Assembly: GCA_029960065.1 (NCBI GenBank)
Contig: JASCOF010000003.1
Location: forward strand, 124,001-188,000
Direction of reading: 5' to 3'
Source of the DNA: Flavobacteriaceae bacterium PS02336
GTDB lineage: Bacteria; Bacteroidota; Bacteroidia; Flavobacteriales; Flavobacteriaceae
Length of the DNA stretch: 64,000 nucleotides
A model generated the notes under the pieces. It was given only the letters and a program-made list of their open reading frames with translations. It had not been told where the DNA came from and ran no database searches. Position numbers and translations under genes: made by a program. Shown here piece by piece: positions 1 to 8,015 of this stretch (positions are counted from its first letter, which is position 1; every line of letters starts with the position of its first letter).

Positions 1-1368
1 AATCCATTTTAAGAAGTTAGCCGCCACGTAACCTCCGTATAAAGCACTAGTAATCCAAAGTGTTAGTGAATTAATCGAATCTGCGAAGAATCCCATGAAA
101 ACTCCAAGTCCAACAACAAGGAAAGAAGAAATCTGACTCACTTTAATATAATGTGCATTTGAAGCAACTGGTTTAAAGTATTTTTTATAAATATCATTTA
201 CAATATACGCAGGACCAGCATTTACGAAAGCCGAGAATCCAGACATGAACGCTGCTAATAAACCTGCAAGAAGAATTCCTTTAATTCCAACTGGAATATA
301 AAGATTCACCACTTTCGGCATTAATAATTCTAAATCTGCTCCAGTAAGATTAACGTTTGCATTTAATTCTGGTGCAAGGTTTACCAATGCAATTACCACG
401 ATTCCAGTAATTAATAAATATCTCGGAATAAATAAAATCAAATTCGTAAAACCACTCATATAAGCCGCTTCTTTTACAGATTTTGTAGAAAGAACACGCT
501 GTAAATCGTAACTTGGAGTTGGTCCAGCAACACTGGCAAAGAAACCTTTGAAAAGTGTCATTCCGATAAAAGCACCAAACATTTTGTAACCCTCCGTATC
601 AATTAATTTGTTGAACGTTTCAAATTTATCGCTCCATTGTGTTTCAAATTCCCATCCGAAGAAAACATTTTTCCATTCTGGTGTAATTACTGAATTGATC
701 TGAATATCTGTATAATTAATAAAAGCATAACCAGCGATTAAAACTCCGGCAATAATCATAATTACATACTGAACAACTTCTGTGGCAACAACAGAAAACA
801 TGCCGCCTTTAACCGTATAAATGGTTGTTAAGAAAATGATTAACAAGGCGTAAGCTTGTTCTGATGTTAAGAAAACTGAACCATTCATGTGAACTGTTAA
901 ATCCCAAGGAAGAATAATCGTTACGAATTTCCCAATTCCAACGAAGAAATACGCAATGAAACCAATGGTAGAAATGATCGCAAAAATAGCTACAATAATA
1001 TGAGAAGCTTTCCCTGCTTTGTCGCTTCCAAAACGAGTTAAAATCCATTCAGAACCCGTCATTACTTTTGATCTTCTAATCCAGACCGCAAGGAACATCA
1101 TGACGAAAATCTGATTCCAAATTGGCCAAAGCCACATAAACATGAAGCTTTTTACTCCATATAAAAATAAAACTCCAATCATCCAGGAAGTTCCTGAAAC
1201 ATCAAACATTCCTGAGCCATTGCTCAATCCTAAAAAATACCATTTGATTGATTTCCCGCCAAGGAAATAATCATCAAGTCCTTTTGATGCTTTTCTTGAA
1301 ATCCAGATTCCTATACCGACCGACATTACGATATAGATTAAAATGATTGATACGTCAATAATGTTCAT
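1..1368 (-). CDS. Sodium:solute symporter (SSS family), C-terminus cut by window edge
   Basis: This gene reads off the left edge, so only the first 456 residues are visible, with no stop in frame. The start is ATG at 1368 and the protein begins MNIIDVSIILIYIVMSVGIG. It shows about eleven hydrophobic membrane segments. An early GGKSIKW stretch, a SGTSWMIG segment and a PTPSYDLQR loop are typical of sodium/solute symporters of the SSF family. It would import a small solute, probably a sugar, across the inner membrane using sodium. It starts 22 bp after the GH92 mannosidase gene and is probably co-transcribed with it, so a monosaccharide released from a glycan is a reasonable substrate guess. 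The family call is firm; the substrate is inference. Confidence 0.88.
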   Translation of the reverse strand, partial: MNIIDVSIILIYIVMSVGIGIWISRKASKGLDDYFLGGKSIKWYFLGLSNGSGMFDVSGTSWMIGVLFLYGVKSFMFMWLWPIWNQIFVMMFLAVWIRRSKVMTGSEWILTRFGSDKAGKASHIIVAIFAIISTIGFIAYFFVGIGKFVTIILPWDLTVHMNGSVFLTSEQAYALLIIFLTTIYTVKGGMFSVVATEVVQYVIMIIAGVLIAGYAFINYTDIQINSVITPEWKNVFFGWEFETQWSDKFETFNKLIDTEGYKMFGAFIGMTLFKGFFASVAGPTPSYDLQRVLSTKSVKEAAYMSGFTNLILFIPRYLLITGIVVIALVNLAPELNANVNLTGADLELLMPKVVNLYIPVGIKGILLAGLLAAFMSGFSAFVNAGPAYIVNDIYKKYFKPVASNAHYIKVSQISSFLVVGLGVFMGFFADSINSLTLWITSALYGGYVAANFLKWI

Positions 1369-1390
1369 TAAATTATTTATTTTGAATTAG

Positions 1391-3628
1391 TTAGTTCAGA
1401 CCCCAGTTTTTGTTTGGCTGTGCTCCCATTACAAAATGAAGTACACCGCCTTTTTGCATTTCTTGGTGAGAAATGGCTGTTTTATTAAATGCTTTTCCGT
1501 TTAAAGTAGCCGATTGGATGTAGAAATTTTGCTTTGAAACATTCTCTGCTTCGATCACAAAAGTTTTTCCGTTTGGAAGATTTAAAGTCGATTTCTCAAA
1601 AATCGGACTTCCAATTTCGTATTCTCCAGAAGCTGGATTCATTGGGTATAATCCCATTGAGCTGAATACATACCAAGCCGACATTTGTCCGCAGTCTTCG
1701 TTTCCGCTCAAACCATTTGCTGTCGTATTGTATTGTGTATCTAAAATATGACGCACCCAATACTGCGTTCTCCAAGGTTGTTTCGCATGATTAAACATGT
1801 AAGCAATATGATGACTTGGTTCATTTCCGTGCGCATATTGTCCGATCAATCCAGAAATATCTGCTGAAACGTTATTTCCTGTAATTTCAGAACTCTCTGT
1901 AAATAATTGCTCTAAACGTTTTGTAAAAATGTCATTTCCTCCGTGAAGCGAAATAAAATTATCTACATTATGAGGCACAAACCAGCTGTGCTGCCAAGCA
2001 TTTCCTTCAGTGTAATCAGTGTGTTCTCTGTGGTTAGAGTGTTTTGGGTCGAAAGGTTCATTCCAAGATTTTCCGTCTTCAGACTTTCCTCTCATGAAAC
2101 CTGATTTGGCATCAAATAAATATTCGTACGCTTTTGAACGTTTCGAGAAAAACTCATAATCTGCTGTTTTTCCTAAAGCTTTCGCCATTTGTGCTACACA
2201 CCAATCGTCGTAAGCATATTCTAAAGTAATCGTAACTGATTCGTCTAATAAGTTATACGGAATGTAACCGTATTTTTTGTAGAAATTCAAGCCGCGTTCG
2301 TCTTGCATCATGGTTGCTTTCATCGCTTCAAAAGCTTTTTCAGCATCAAAACCTTTAATACCTTTCATGTAAGCATCAACAATAACCGGAATCGAATGAT
2401 ATCCTGTCATTGTGTTAGTTTCATTAGCATATAATGTCCAAACCGGAAGTATCTTTTTAGTCTCGTAATACGCTAACATCGAGTTCACCATATCTGAAAC
2501 TCGATTCGGATCTAAAATGGTAAGCAATGGATTTTCTGCTCTAAAAGTATCCCAAAGTGATAAAGTTGAATAAGCTGTATAATTTTTTGAAGTAACGATT
2601 TTGTCATCTTCCGTTCTAAACTGACCATTTTTGTCGCTGTACGTTACGGGCGCAACTTGAGCATGATATAAAGCGGTATAGAAAATTGTTTTTAAAGAAT
2701 CAACTGGAGTTTCAACTGTAATTTTGCTTAAAGCTTTGTTCCAATCAACAGAAGCTGTTGTTTTTACTTTTTCAAATTCCTGATCTTTATCTAAATTGTC
2801 TTTTGCATTTTCAACACTTACTGAAGAAAGTGCCACTTTAACATCTAACTCTTTAGAATTTTTAGCATCGAAAAATAATTGCAACGCCGTATTTTCGCCT
2901 TCAGCATTTTTACCTGAAACTACTTTTTTATCAGCCGTAATAATTGATTCTGTTATTGGTTTTGAAAACTTCGCTACAAAAAATACTTTCTGATTTTTTG
3001 CCCAGCCTGTACTGTAACGGTAACAACTGATGGTGTTTGCATCTTCAATAGTAATAGAAGTTTTTACCGCTTTGTCCCAATTGATTGCGAATCCAAGATC
3101 TACAATTACAGATTGTGTATTGGTATCATTAAAAGTATATTTATGATATGCGGTTCTTTGCGTAGACGTTAATTCTACATTGATTTTAGGATCTTCAAGA
3201 AAAACTTGGTAATAACCCGGTATTGCTTTTTCGTTAGCATGATTGTATTTTGATTTATACGGAAGGAAATCGCGTGAAGCGGCTTTGGCGGTTAAGTCTA
3301 ATTTTTTGTTTGTCGGCATAAATAAAATATCTGCCAAATCACCGATTCCTGTTCCGCTTAAGTGTAAGTGACTAAATCCAGAAACTATGGAGTCAGAATA
3401 ATGATAGCCGGAACACCAGTCCCAATGCGAAATTCCATTATCTGGACTCACTTGCAGCATCCCGAACGGAACTGTTGCGCCTGGATACGTATGTCCGTGG
3501 CCTCCAGTACCTATAAAAGGATCTACATAATTTGTCGCAAAATTTTGTGGAGGTTGATTTTTATCAACTTTTATTTTGCAACTTGCAATAAAAATTACCG
3601 TTAAAGAAAGCAGAGTAATTTTCTTCAT
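1391..3628 (-). CDS. GH92 alpha-mannosidase, lipoprotein
   Basis: This is a 745-residue glycoside hydrolase of family 92, whose members are calcium-dependent exo-alpha-mannosidases acting on N-glycans and other mannosides. The N-terminus has a lipobox ending at Cys17 without a following acidic surface-export signal, so a periplasm-facing lipoprotein is likely. Family hallmarks visible are VDPFIGTGGHGHTYPGA near residue 35, EGNAWQHSWFVPHNV in the catalytic barrel, and GNEDCGQMSAWYVF at 642-655, which carries the acidic residues of the active site. Length is normal for the family. It is first in an operon with the symporter and lies divergent from lytS. The promoter at 3653-3703 matches those of nagB and the GH29 fucosidase. 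Exact linkage specificity cannot be read from the sequence. Confidence 0.95.
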   Translation of the reverse strand: MKKITLLSLTVIFIASCKIKVDKNQPPQNFATNYVDPFIGTGGHGHTYPGATVPFGMLQVSPDNGISHWDWCSGYHYSDSIVSGFSHLHLSGTGIGDLADILFMPTNKKLDLTAKAASRDFLPYKSKYNHANEKAIPGYYQVFLEDPKINVELTSTQRTAYHKYTFNDTNTQSVIVDLGFAINWDKAVKTSITIEDANTISCYRYSTGWAKNQKVFFVAKFSKPITESIITADKKVVSGKNAEGENTALQLFFDAKNSKELDVKVALSSVSVENAKDNLDKDQEFEKVKTTASVDWNKALSKITVETPVDSLKTIFYTALYHAQVAPVTYSDKNGQFRTEDDKIVTSKNYTAYSTLSLWDTFRAENPLLTILDPNRVSDMVNSMLAYYETKKILPVWTLYANETNTMTGYHSIPVIVDAYMKGIKGFDAEKAFEAMKATMMQDERGLNFYKKYGYIPYNLLDESVTITLEYAYDDWCVAQMAKALGKTADYEFFSKRSKAYEYLFDAKSGFMRGKSEDGKSWNEPFDPKHSNHREHTDYTEGNAWQHSWFVPHNVDNFISLHGGNDIFTKRLEQLFTESSEITGNNVSADISGLIGQYAHGNEPSHHIAYMFNHAKQPWRTQYWVRHILDTQYNTTANGLSGNEDCGQMSAWYVFSSMGLYPMNPASGEYEIGSPIFEKSTLNLPNGKTFVIEAENVSKQNFYIQSATLNGKAFNKTAISHQEMQKGGVLHFVMGAQPNKNWGLN

Positions 3629-3652
3629 ATCAAAACAATATTAATTTAACTT

Positions 3653-3703
3653 TAAATTTAGATAAATTCAACTTTTACCAAAATAAATTTAGACGGACGA
3701 CAT
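3653..3703 (-). promoter_or_regulatory. GH92 promoter with shared 15-bp element
   Basis: On the plus strand 3689-3703 reads TTAGACGGACGACAT, related to TTCGACTAATAACGG before nagB and TTCGACCAACAACAG before the fucosidase. On the minus strand, reading from the G of GTCTAA, a -7-like box TAAATTTA (3653-3660) begins at position 35. Its start codon is about 60 bp downstream of the element. Spacing and box match the other two promoters, so a common activator is likely; the LytTR regulator next door is the obvious candidate by inference. Confidence 0.6.
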
Positions 3704-3746
3704 TTAAACAGCTCTAAACATCAAAAAAAAGTAATAAACGACATTT
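3697..3746 (+). promoter_or_regulatory. Direct repeat ACGACATTT upstream of lytS
   Basis: ACGACATTT occurs at 3697-3705 and again at 3738-3746, 41 bp apart, in the divergent gap between GH92 and lytS. The second copy ends 13 bp before the lytS start, in a TTTTATAATATC context. Four-turn spacing suits a dimeric regulator contacting one face of the helix, so autoregulation of lytS is possible. Nothing else supports it. Confidence 0.3.
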
Positions 3747-3758
3747 TATAATATCAGT

Positions 3759-4817
3759 ATGATTTTCAACTCAAGCAAATCTTATAAGTTACCTGTACGC
3801 TATCATGCCTATTTTTGGCTCTCCTATTTTATGCTCAATACACTTCGCTGGGGAAGCTATTTTAACGATTATGTCTATTCCTTAAAAACGACATTATTAG
3901 GATTTCCTATTCACATGGCATTATGTTACCTTAACATTTTAATTTTAATGCCTTATTTGGTTTACCGAAAAAAATACTTCCTATATATAGTAACCGTTTT
4001 GTCCGCCATTTTTGTAATGGTTGTTGTAAAATTTAATCTGACCTATTTATTAATTACACATAATGTTTGGCCCGAAGGACCAGAAACGATTAACAAACTT
4101 ACTTTAAATTATACAATCGACATGATGATGGGCGAATTGTATGTGATGACGTTTGTAACAGCTATTAAGATTACACTCGATTTATTACAAGAACAAAGAC
4201 GCGTTACCGATCTGGAGAAATCACAATTGGAAACAGAATTACTGTTTTTGAAATCTCAGATTTCGCCGCACTTTTTCTTTAATACCTTAAATAATATCTA
4301 TTCGCTTTCTGTCGAAAAATCAAACAAAACGCCTAAAATAGTTTTAAAGCTTTCCGAATTAATGCGTTATATGCTTTATGAAACAAAAGAAAAAAAACAG
4401 TCTTTGGAAAATGAGATTATGTGTATTCAAAACTATCTCGATTTAGAAAGAATTCGAAACGGAGAACGTTTAGAAGTGAATATGTATATTTCAGGAGATA
4501 TTCATGATAAAGAAATTTCTCCAGTCTTATTACTGACTTTTGTCGAAAATGCTTTTAAGCACGGAGTTAATAAAAACACCGGAAATGTAGTAATTGATAT
4601 TAGCTTCAAAGTAAAGGGAGATTTTTTATATTTCGTTATTTCAAACCCAATGCCCGAAATTACCGTACATAAAGATAATTTTAACAAGTCAAGTGGTATA
4701 GGTATCGAAAACGTCAAAAAAAGACTTGAACTAGCATATAATAAAAATGACTATAAGCTTTCATTTAAAAATAAAAAGAATATTTTTGTCGTTAAGCTAG
4801 CTATAAAGGTCACATAG
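3759..4817 (+). CDS. LytS-type sensor histidine kinase
   Basis: This 352-residue membrane sensor kinase is of the LytS/YehU type (His_kinase family). Four hydrophobic segments lie between residues 15 and 140, followed by a short coiled stretch. The phosphoacceptor motif is FLKSQISPHFFFNTLNN, with His171. A C-terminal ATPase domain has an N-box LLLTFVENAFKHG and a GIGIENVKKRL G-box. It would phosphorylate the response regulator encoded 70 bp downstream. There is no extracellular ligand domain of note, so the signal may be sensed in or near the membrane. It is divergent from GH92 and flanked by glycan-degrading genes, which suggests it controls them. Confidence 0.93.
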   Translation: MIFNSSKSYKLPVRYHAYFWLSYFMLNTLRWGSYFNDYVYSLKTTLLGFPIHMALCYLNILILMPYLVYRKKYFLYIVTVLSAIFVMVVVKFNLTYLLITHNVWPEGPETINKLTLNYTIDMMMGELYVMTFVTAIKITLDLLQEQRRVTDLEKSQLETELLFLKSQISPHFFFNTLNNIYSLSVEKSNKTPKIVLKLSELMRYMLYETKEKKQSLENEIMCIQNYLDLERIRNGERLEVNMYISGDIHDKEISPVLLLTFVENAFKHGVNKNTGNVVIDISFKVKGDFLYFVISNPMPEITVHKDNFNKSSGIGIENVKKRLELAYNKNDYKLSFKNKKNIFVVKLAIKVT

Positions 4818-4887
4818 TCTCGCTTTTAAGAGTTTAGAAAACTATACCTACAAAAAATCATACATCGGCCTAAAATAATATTTACAA

Positions 4888-5604
4888 ATGAAAATAAAGT
4901 GTTTAATTATCGATGATGAGCCATTGGCAATAAACGTTATTAAAAATTATATTGAACAGATTGAAGATTTAGAATTAGTAAACACCTTTAGTAATTCTAT
5001 TGAAGGATTAAATTTCTTGAAAAACAATACTATTGATGTAATTTTTCTAGACATAAACATGCCTGTTTTGGACGGTATTAACTTTATTAAAAGTTTAGAA
5101 AACCCTCCATTACTTATCATCACGAGCGCTTATGATCAGTTTGCGATTGAGACTTACGAACTGGATGTTTTGGATTATTTGGTTAAACCAATTGAGTTTC
5201 CGCGCTTGATGAAAGCGGTCAACAAGATCAATAAACGCCTTAATAACACTGCCACTAAATTACCGCAGGAAAACAGTAAAGAAAATCCTTTTATCTTCGT
5301 TAAAATCGATAAGAAAAAAATGAAGAAGATTTTCCTGAACGAAATTTTAGTTATCGAAAGTTTAAAAGATTATTTAAAAATAAGCACTACTTCTGGAAAA
5401 TTCATTATTCACAGTACTTTATCTGACTTTACAGGTTTGCTTCCAGAAAGAGATTTTATTAGAATTCACAGATCTTACACAATAGCAATCGATAAAATTG
5501 ACGCCGTTGAAGGAAACAGCATCGAAATTGAAGGACTTAGATATGTTATAGGAAGATCTTACATCGACGAAGTAAAACAGAAAATCTTGAATTCTTCGAT
5601 TTAA
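4888..5604 (+). CDS. LytTR-type response regulator
   Basis: This is a 238-residue cytoplasmic response regulator. The receiver domain (1-120) has the acidic pair in LIIDDEP, phosphoacceptor Asp55 in VIFLDINMP, Thr/Ser in ITSAYD and Lys in YLVKPIEFP. A LytTR DNA-binding domain fills about residues 135-236, with the typical IFVKIDKKKMKKI and FIRIHRSYTIAIDKI motifs. LytTR proteins bind direct repeats upstream of target promoters. The cognate kinase is the preceding gene. Candidate targets are the three similar promoters at 3653-3703, 7902-7960 and 10142-10193. Confidence 0.94.
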   Translation: MKIKCLIIDDEPLAINVIKNYIEQIEDLELVNTFSNSIEGLNFLKNNTIDVIFLDINMPVLDGINFIKSLENPPLLIITSAYDQFAIETYELDVLDYLVKPIEFPRLMKAVNKINKRLNNTATKLPQENSKENPFIFVKIDKKKMKKIFLNEILVIESLKDYLKISTTSGKFIIHSTLSDFTGLLPERDFIRIHRSYTIAIDKIDAVEGNSIEIEGLRYVIGRSYIDEVKQKILNSSI

Positions 5605-5610
5605 AGGTTT

Positions 5611-5815
5611 AACCGCAAAGAACGCAAGGATTTTACGCAAAGTTCACAAAGTTTTTTTTAGCCACAGATTATTAGGATTAAAAGGATTTTTTAAATCTGT
5701 GCTAATCCGTATAATCTGTGGCTATATTTTTAAGCACATAACTTTGCGTTTTTATCTAGACTTAAAATAAAAAATCTGAGCGACCTTTGCGTAAACCTTA
5801 GCGCACTTTGCGGTT
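5611..5815. repeat. Nested long inverted repeat after lytR
   Basis: Two nested inverted repeats fill most of the 354-bp gap between the convergent lytR and nagB genes. The outer arms begin AACCGCAAAGAACGC at 5611 and end GCACTTTGCGGTT at 5815. The inner arms are TAGCCACAGATTAT (5659-5672) and ATAATCTGTGGCTA (5711-5724). The inner arm belongs to the CCACAGATTA family found at many places further right. It could fold into a long hairpin and end transcription of lytR. Confidence 0.8.
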
Positions 5816-5858
5816 AAAAAAAAACTTTTCGGTTAAAAACACAAAACATATAAAAAAC

Positions 5859-5888
5859 GAAAATGCAGCCAACCACGACTGCATTTTC
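5859..5888 (-). terminator. Rho-independent terminator of nagB
   Basis: A perfect 10-bp stem, GAAAATGCAG (5859-5868) and CTGCATTTTC (5879-5888), has a 10-nt loop. On the minus strand it is followed by GTTTTTTATATG. It sits about 70 bp after the nagB stop, as expected for its terminator. Confidence 0.8.
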
Positions 5889-5958
5889 TCTCAATTATAG
5901 GTAACTAACCAAAATAAACCATGAAATAGTCTATTATCTTTATTGCTGGAAAAACCAC

Positions 5959-7872
5959 TTAGAAGATATAACGTTTAAACGCTTCAATAGCCGAATAATC
6001 TGCTAATCCTAAGTTGTGATATTTTTCTGCAGTCAATCTGTTTCTGTCTTCAACACGCACCCAAAACTCCCTGCTGTCATCACCTTGAAACATAACGCCG
6101 TCTTTTTGAGACTGGTGATAAAAAATAGCATGTCGTTTCTTTAAAACCTGATCAGGACTCATTGGTACTGCCATGTCAATTTGGTACGATTCCCATTCAT
6201 GCCAAGCGCCTCTGTAAAGCCAAACCCAGCAATCATCCATAAAGCTGTTGTGTTTTAATCTTTTTAAAGCTTCAAACAAACTGTCTAAACATACTTTATG
6301 AGTTCCGTGCGGATCTGCTAAATCTCCGGCGGCATAAATTTGATGCGGTTTTATTCTTTCAATAATATCGCACATAATGTCAATATCTGCATCCGAAAGA
6401 TTATTTTTCTTCACCGTTCCTGTTTCGTAAAACGGAAGATCTAAAAAATGCACATTAGAATCCGGCAAACCTAAATAACGTGTTGCACCAAGAGATTCAC
6501 TCCTTCTAATTAATCCTTTTAATTTTCTAACCTCTAATGAATCAATCTCATTTCCTGTTTTATTCTGAAGAAATTCAATTATTTTCTTAGACATTTTAGA
6601 ATCTGGATGTAATGCTTTTGAAATTTCTGCAAACTTCAACGCTTCTTCATTTGAAACCGCAATATTTCCAGATGTTTGATACGCCACATGAACTTCATGT
6701 CCCTGCTCTACCAAACGATCAAATGTTCCTCCCATCGAGATTACATCATCATCTGGATGCGGACTAAAAATGATTACTCTTTTCTTTTCCGGAGTAGAAC
6801 GTTCTGGTCTGTACGTGTCATCAGCATTTGGCTTTCCTCCCGGCCATCCTGTAATGGTTTGCTGCATTTTATTAAACATCTTAATGTTCAAGTCGTATGC
6901 AGTTCCTTCTTCCGTTAAAAGACTCGACATTCCGTTGTCGTTATAATCTTTATCTGTCAGTTTTAGGAAAGGTTTCTTCGTCAACTCACTTAACCAAGCC
7001 ACCGCTTTTAATTTTAATTCATCTGTCCAAACACAAGATTTAACCAGCCAAGGCGTTTTAACTCTTGTAAGTTCAGATGAAGCTTCTGTATCTAGAACAA
7101 ATGTTGTGTTGTGATGCTCTTGTAAATACGTAGCCGGTACTTGCGAAGAAACCTCGCCCTCGATTGTCTTATTTATAATTCCTGCTTTACTGATTCCCCA
7201 GCCTAGCAAAACAATTCTTTTTGCATTTCTAACCGTTCCAATTCCCATTGTAATGGCTTTTCTAGGAACATTATCAATTCCTAAAAAAGAGGAAGCCGCA
7301 TCTATACGAGTTACATGATCCAAGGTAATGCTTCTGGTTCCAGAGTTTACGTGAGAACCTGGCTCATTAAACCCAATATGTCCTGTTCTTCCGATTCCTA
7401 AAAGCTGAAAATCTAAACCTCCATAAGAGATAATTTTCATCTCATAATCGATACAATATTGCTGCAATTCCTCTGCGCTTACCTGCCCATCTGGAATATT
7501 AATATTTTCTGGGTGAATATTAACATGATTGAACAAATGTTCGTGCATAAAATGATAATAACTCTGAATATCATTTTTATCAATTGGATAATATTCGTCT
7601 AAATTGAAAGTCACTACGTTTGCAAAACTCAGTCCTTCCTCTTTATGTTTTCTTACTAATTCTTCGTAAACTTTAATGGGAGAAGATCCTGTAGCCAACC
7701 CTAAAACACAAGGTTCGTTAAGCTCATTTTTTCTCTGAATTAAATTAGCAATTTCCTGCGCGACCAATAAAGAAGCTTCTTGCGATGATTCGAAAATAAC
7801 ATTATGAATTTTCTCAAAACGAGTTTCTTCAAACTTCCCTGCTTCCGTAAAACCTATATCTTCTTTAATCAT
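5959..7872 (-). CDS. nagB: Glucosamine-6-phosphate deaminase fused to LmbE/PIG-L-type deacetylase domain
   Basis: This 637-residue cytoplasmic protein has two domains. Residues 25-290 are a NagB deaminase, converting glucosamine-6-phosphate to fructose-6-phosphate and ammonia. The phosphate loop is ATGSSP at 60-65, and the active-site loop GIGRTGHIGFNEPGS has His165 and Glu170. Residues 365-600 are an LmbE/PIG-L-like domain with zinc motif PHPDDD (371-376) and a later DPHGTH, as in N-acetylglucosaminyl deacetylases. This long form is known from Bacteroidota. The Asp expected two residues before the catalytic His is Thr163 here. The gene is monocistronic with its own terminator and shares its promoter layout with GH92 and GH29, which fits GlcNAc catabolism from the same glycan. 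Confidence 0.92.
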   Translation of the reverse strand: MIKEDIGFTEAGKFEETRFEKIHNVIFESSQEASLLVAQEIANLIQRKNELNEPCVLGLATGSSPIKVYEELVRKHKEEGLSFANVVTFNLDEYYPIDKNDIQSYYHFMHEHLFNHVNIHPENINIPDGQVSAEELQQYCIDYEMKIISYGGLDFQLLGIGRTGHIGFNEPGSHVNSGTRSITLDHVTRIDAASSFLGIDNVPRKAITMGIGTVRNAKRIVLLGWGISKAGIINKTIEGEVSSQVPATYLQEHHNTTFVLDTEASSELTRVKTPWLVKSCVWTDELKLKAVAWLSELTKKPFLKLTDKDYNDNGMSSLLTEEGTAYDLNIKMFNKMQQTITGWPGGKPNADDTYRPERSTPEKKRVIIFSPHPDDDVISMGGTFDRLVEQGHEVHVAYQTSGNIAVSNEEALKFAEISKALHPDSKMSKKIIEFLQNKTGNEIDSLEVRKLKGLIRRSESLGATRYLGLPDSNVHFLDLPFYETGTVKKNNLSDADIDIMCDIIERIKPHQIYAAGDLADPHGTHKVCLDSLFEALKRLKHNSFMDDCWVWLYRGAWHEWESYQIDMAVPMSPDQVLKKRHAIFYHQSQKDGVMFQGDDSREFWVRVEDRNRLTAEKYHNLGLADYSAIEAFKRYIF

Positions 7873-7901
7873 ATCGCTCTGCTGTTTTAACTAACGCAAG
7901 A

Positions 7902-7960
7902 TAAAAGTAGAATTATATTATCCTTTCTTACTAAAAATTCGACTAATAACGGTTGCCGTT
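7902..7960 (-). promoter_or_regulatory. nagB promoter with shared 15-bp element
   Basis: The plus-strand element TTCGACTAATAACGG is at 7938-7952. The minus-strand -7-like box TACTTTTA (7902-7909) starts at position 35 counted from the G of GTCGAA. The element overlaps an inverted repeat AACGG-TTG-CCGTT (7948-7960). The minus-strand core ACCGTTATT resembles a LytTR half-site. The start codon is 66 bp from the element. Confidence 0.6.
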
Positions 7961-8015
7961 CGTCAGAAAACAAAATAGGAAACTCAAAGCAGTTTTTACT
8001 TATTACAAAAAGCTT

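Noticed and set aside
809..1048. Minus-strand 79-residue frame inside the symporter gene
   Set aside because: It is an alternative frame of the symporter, which has clear transport motifs through the same bases.
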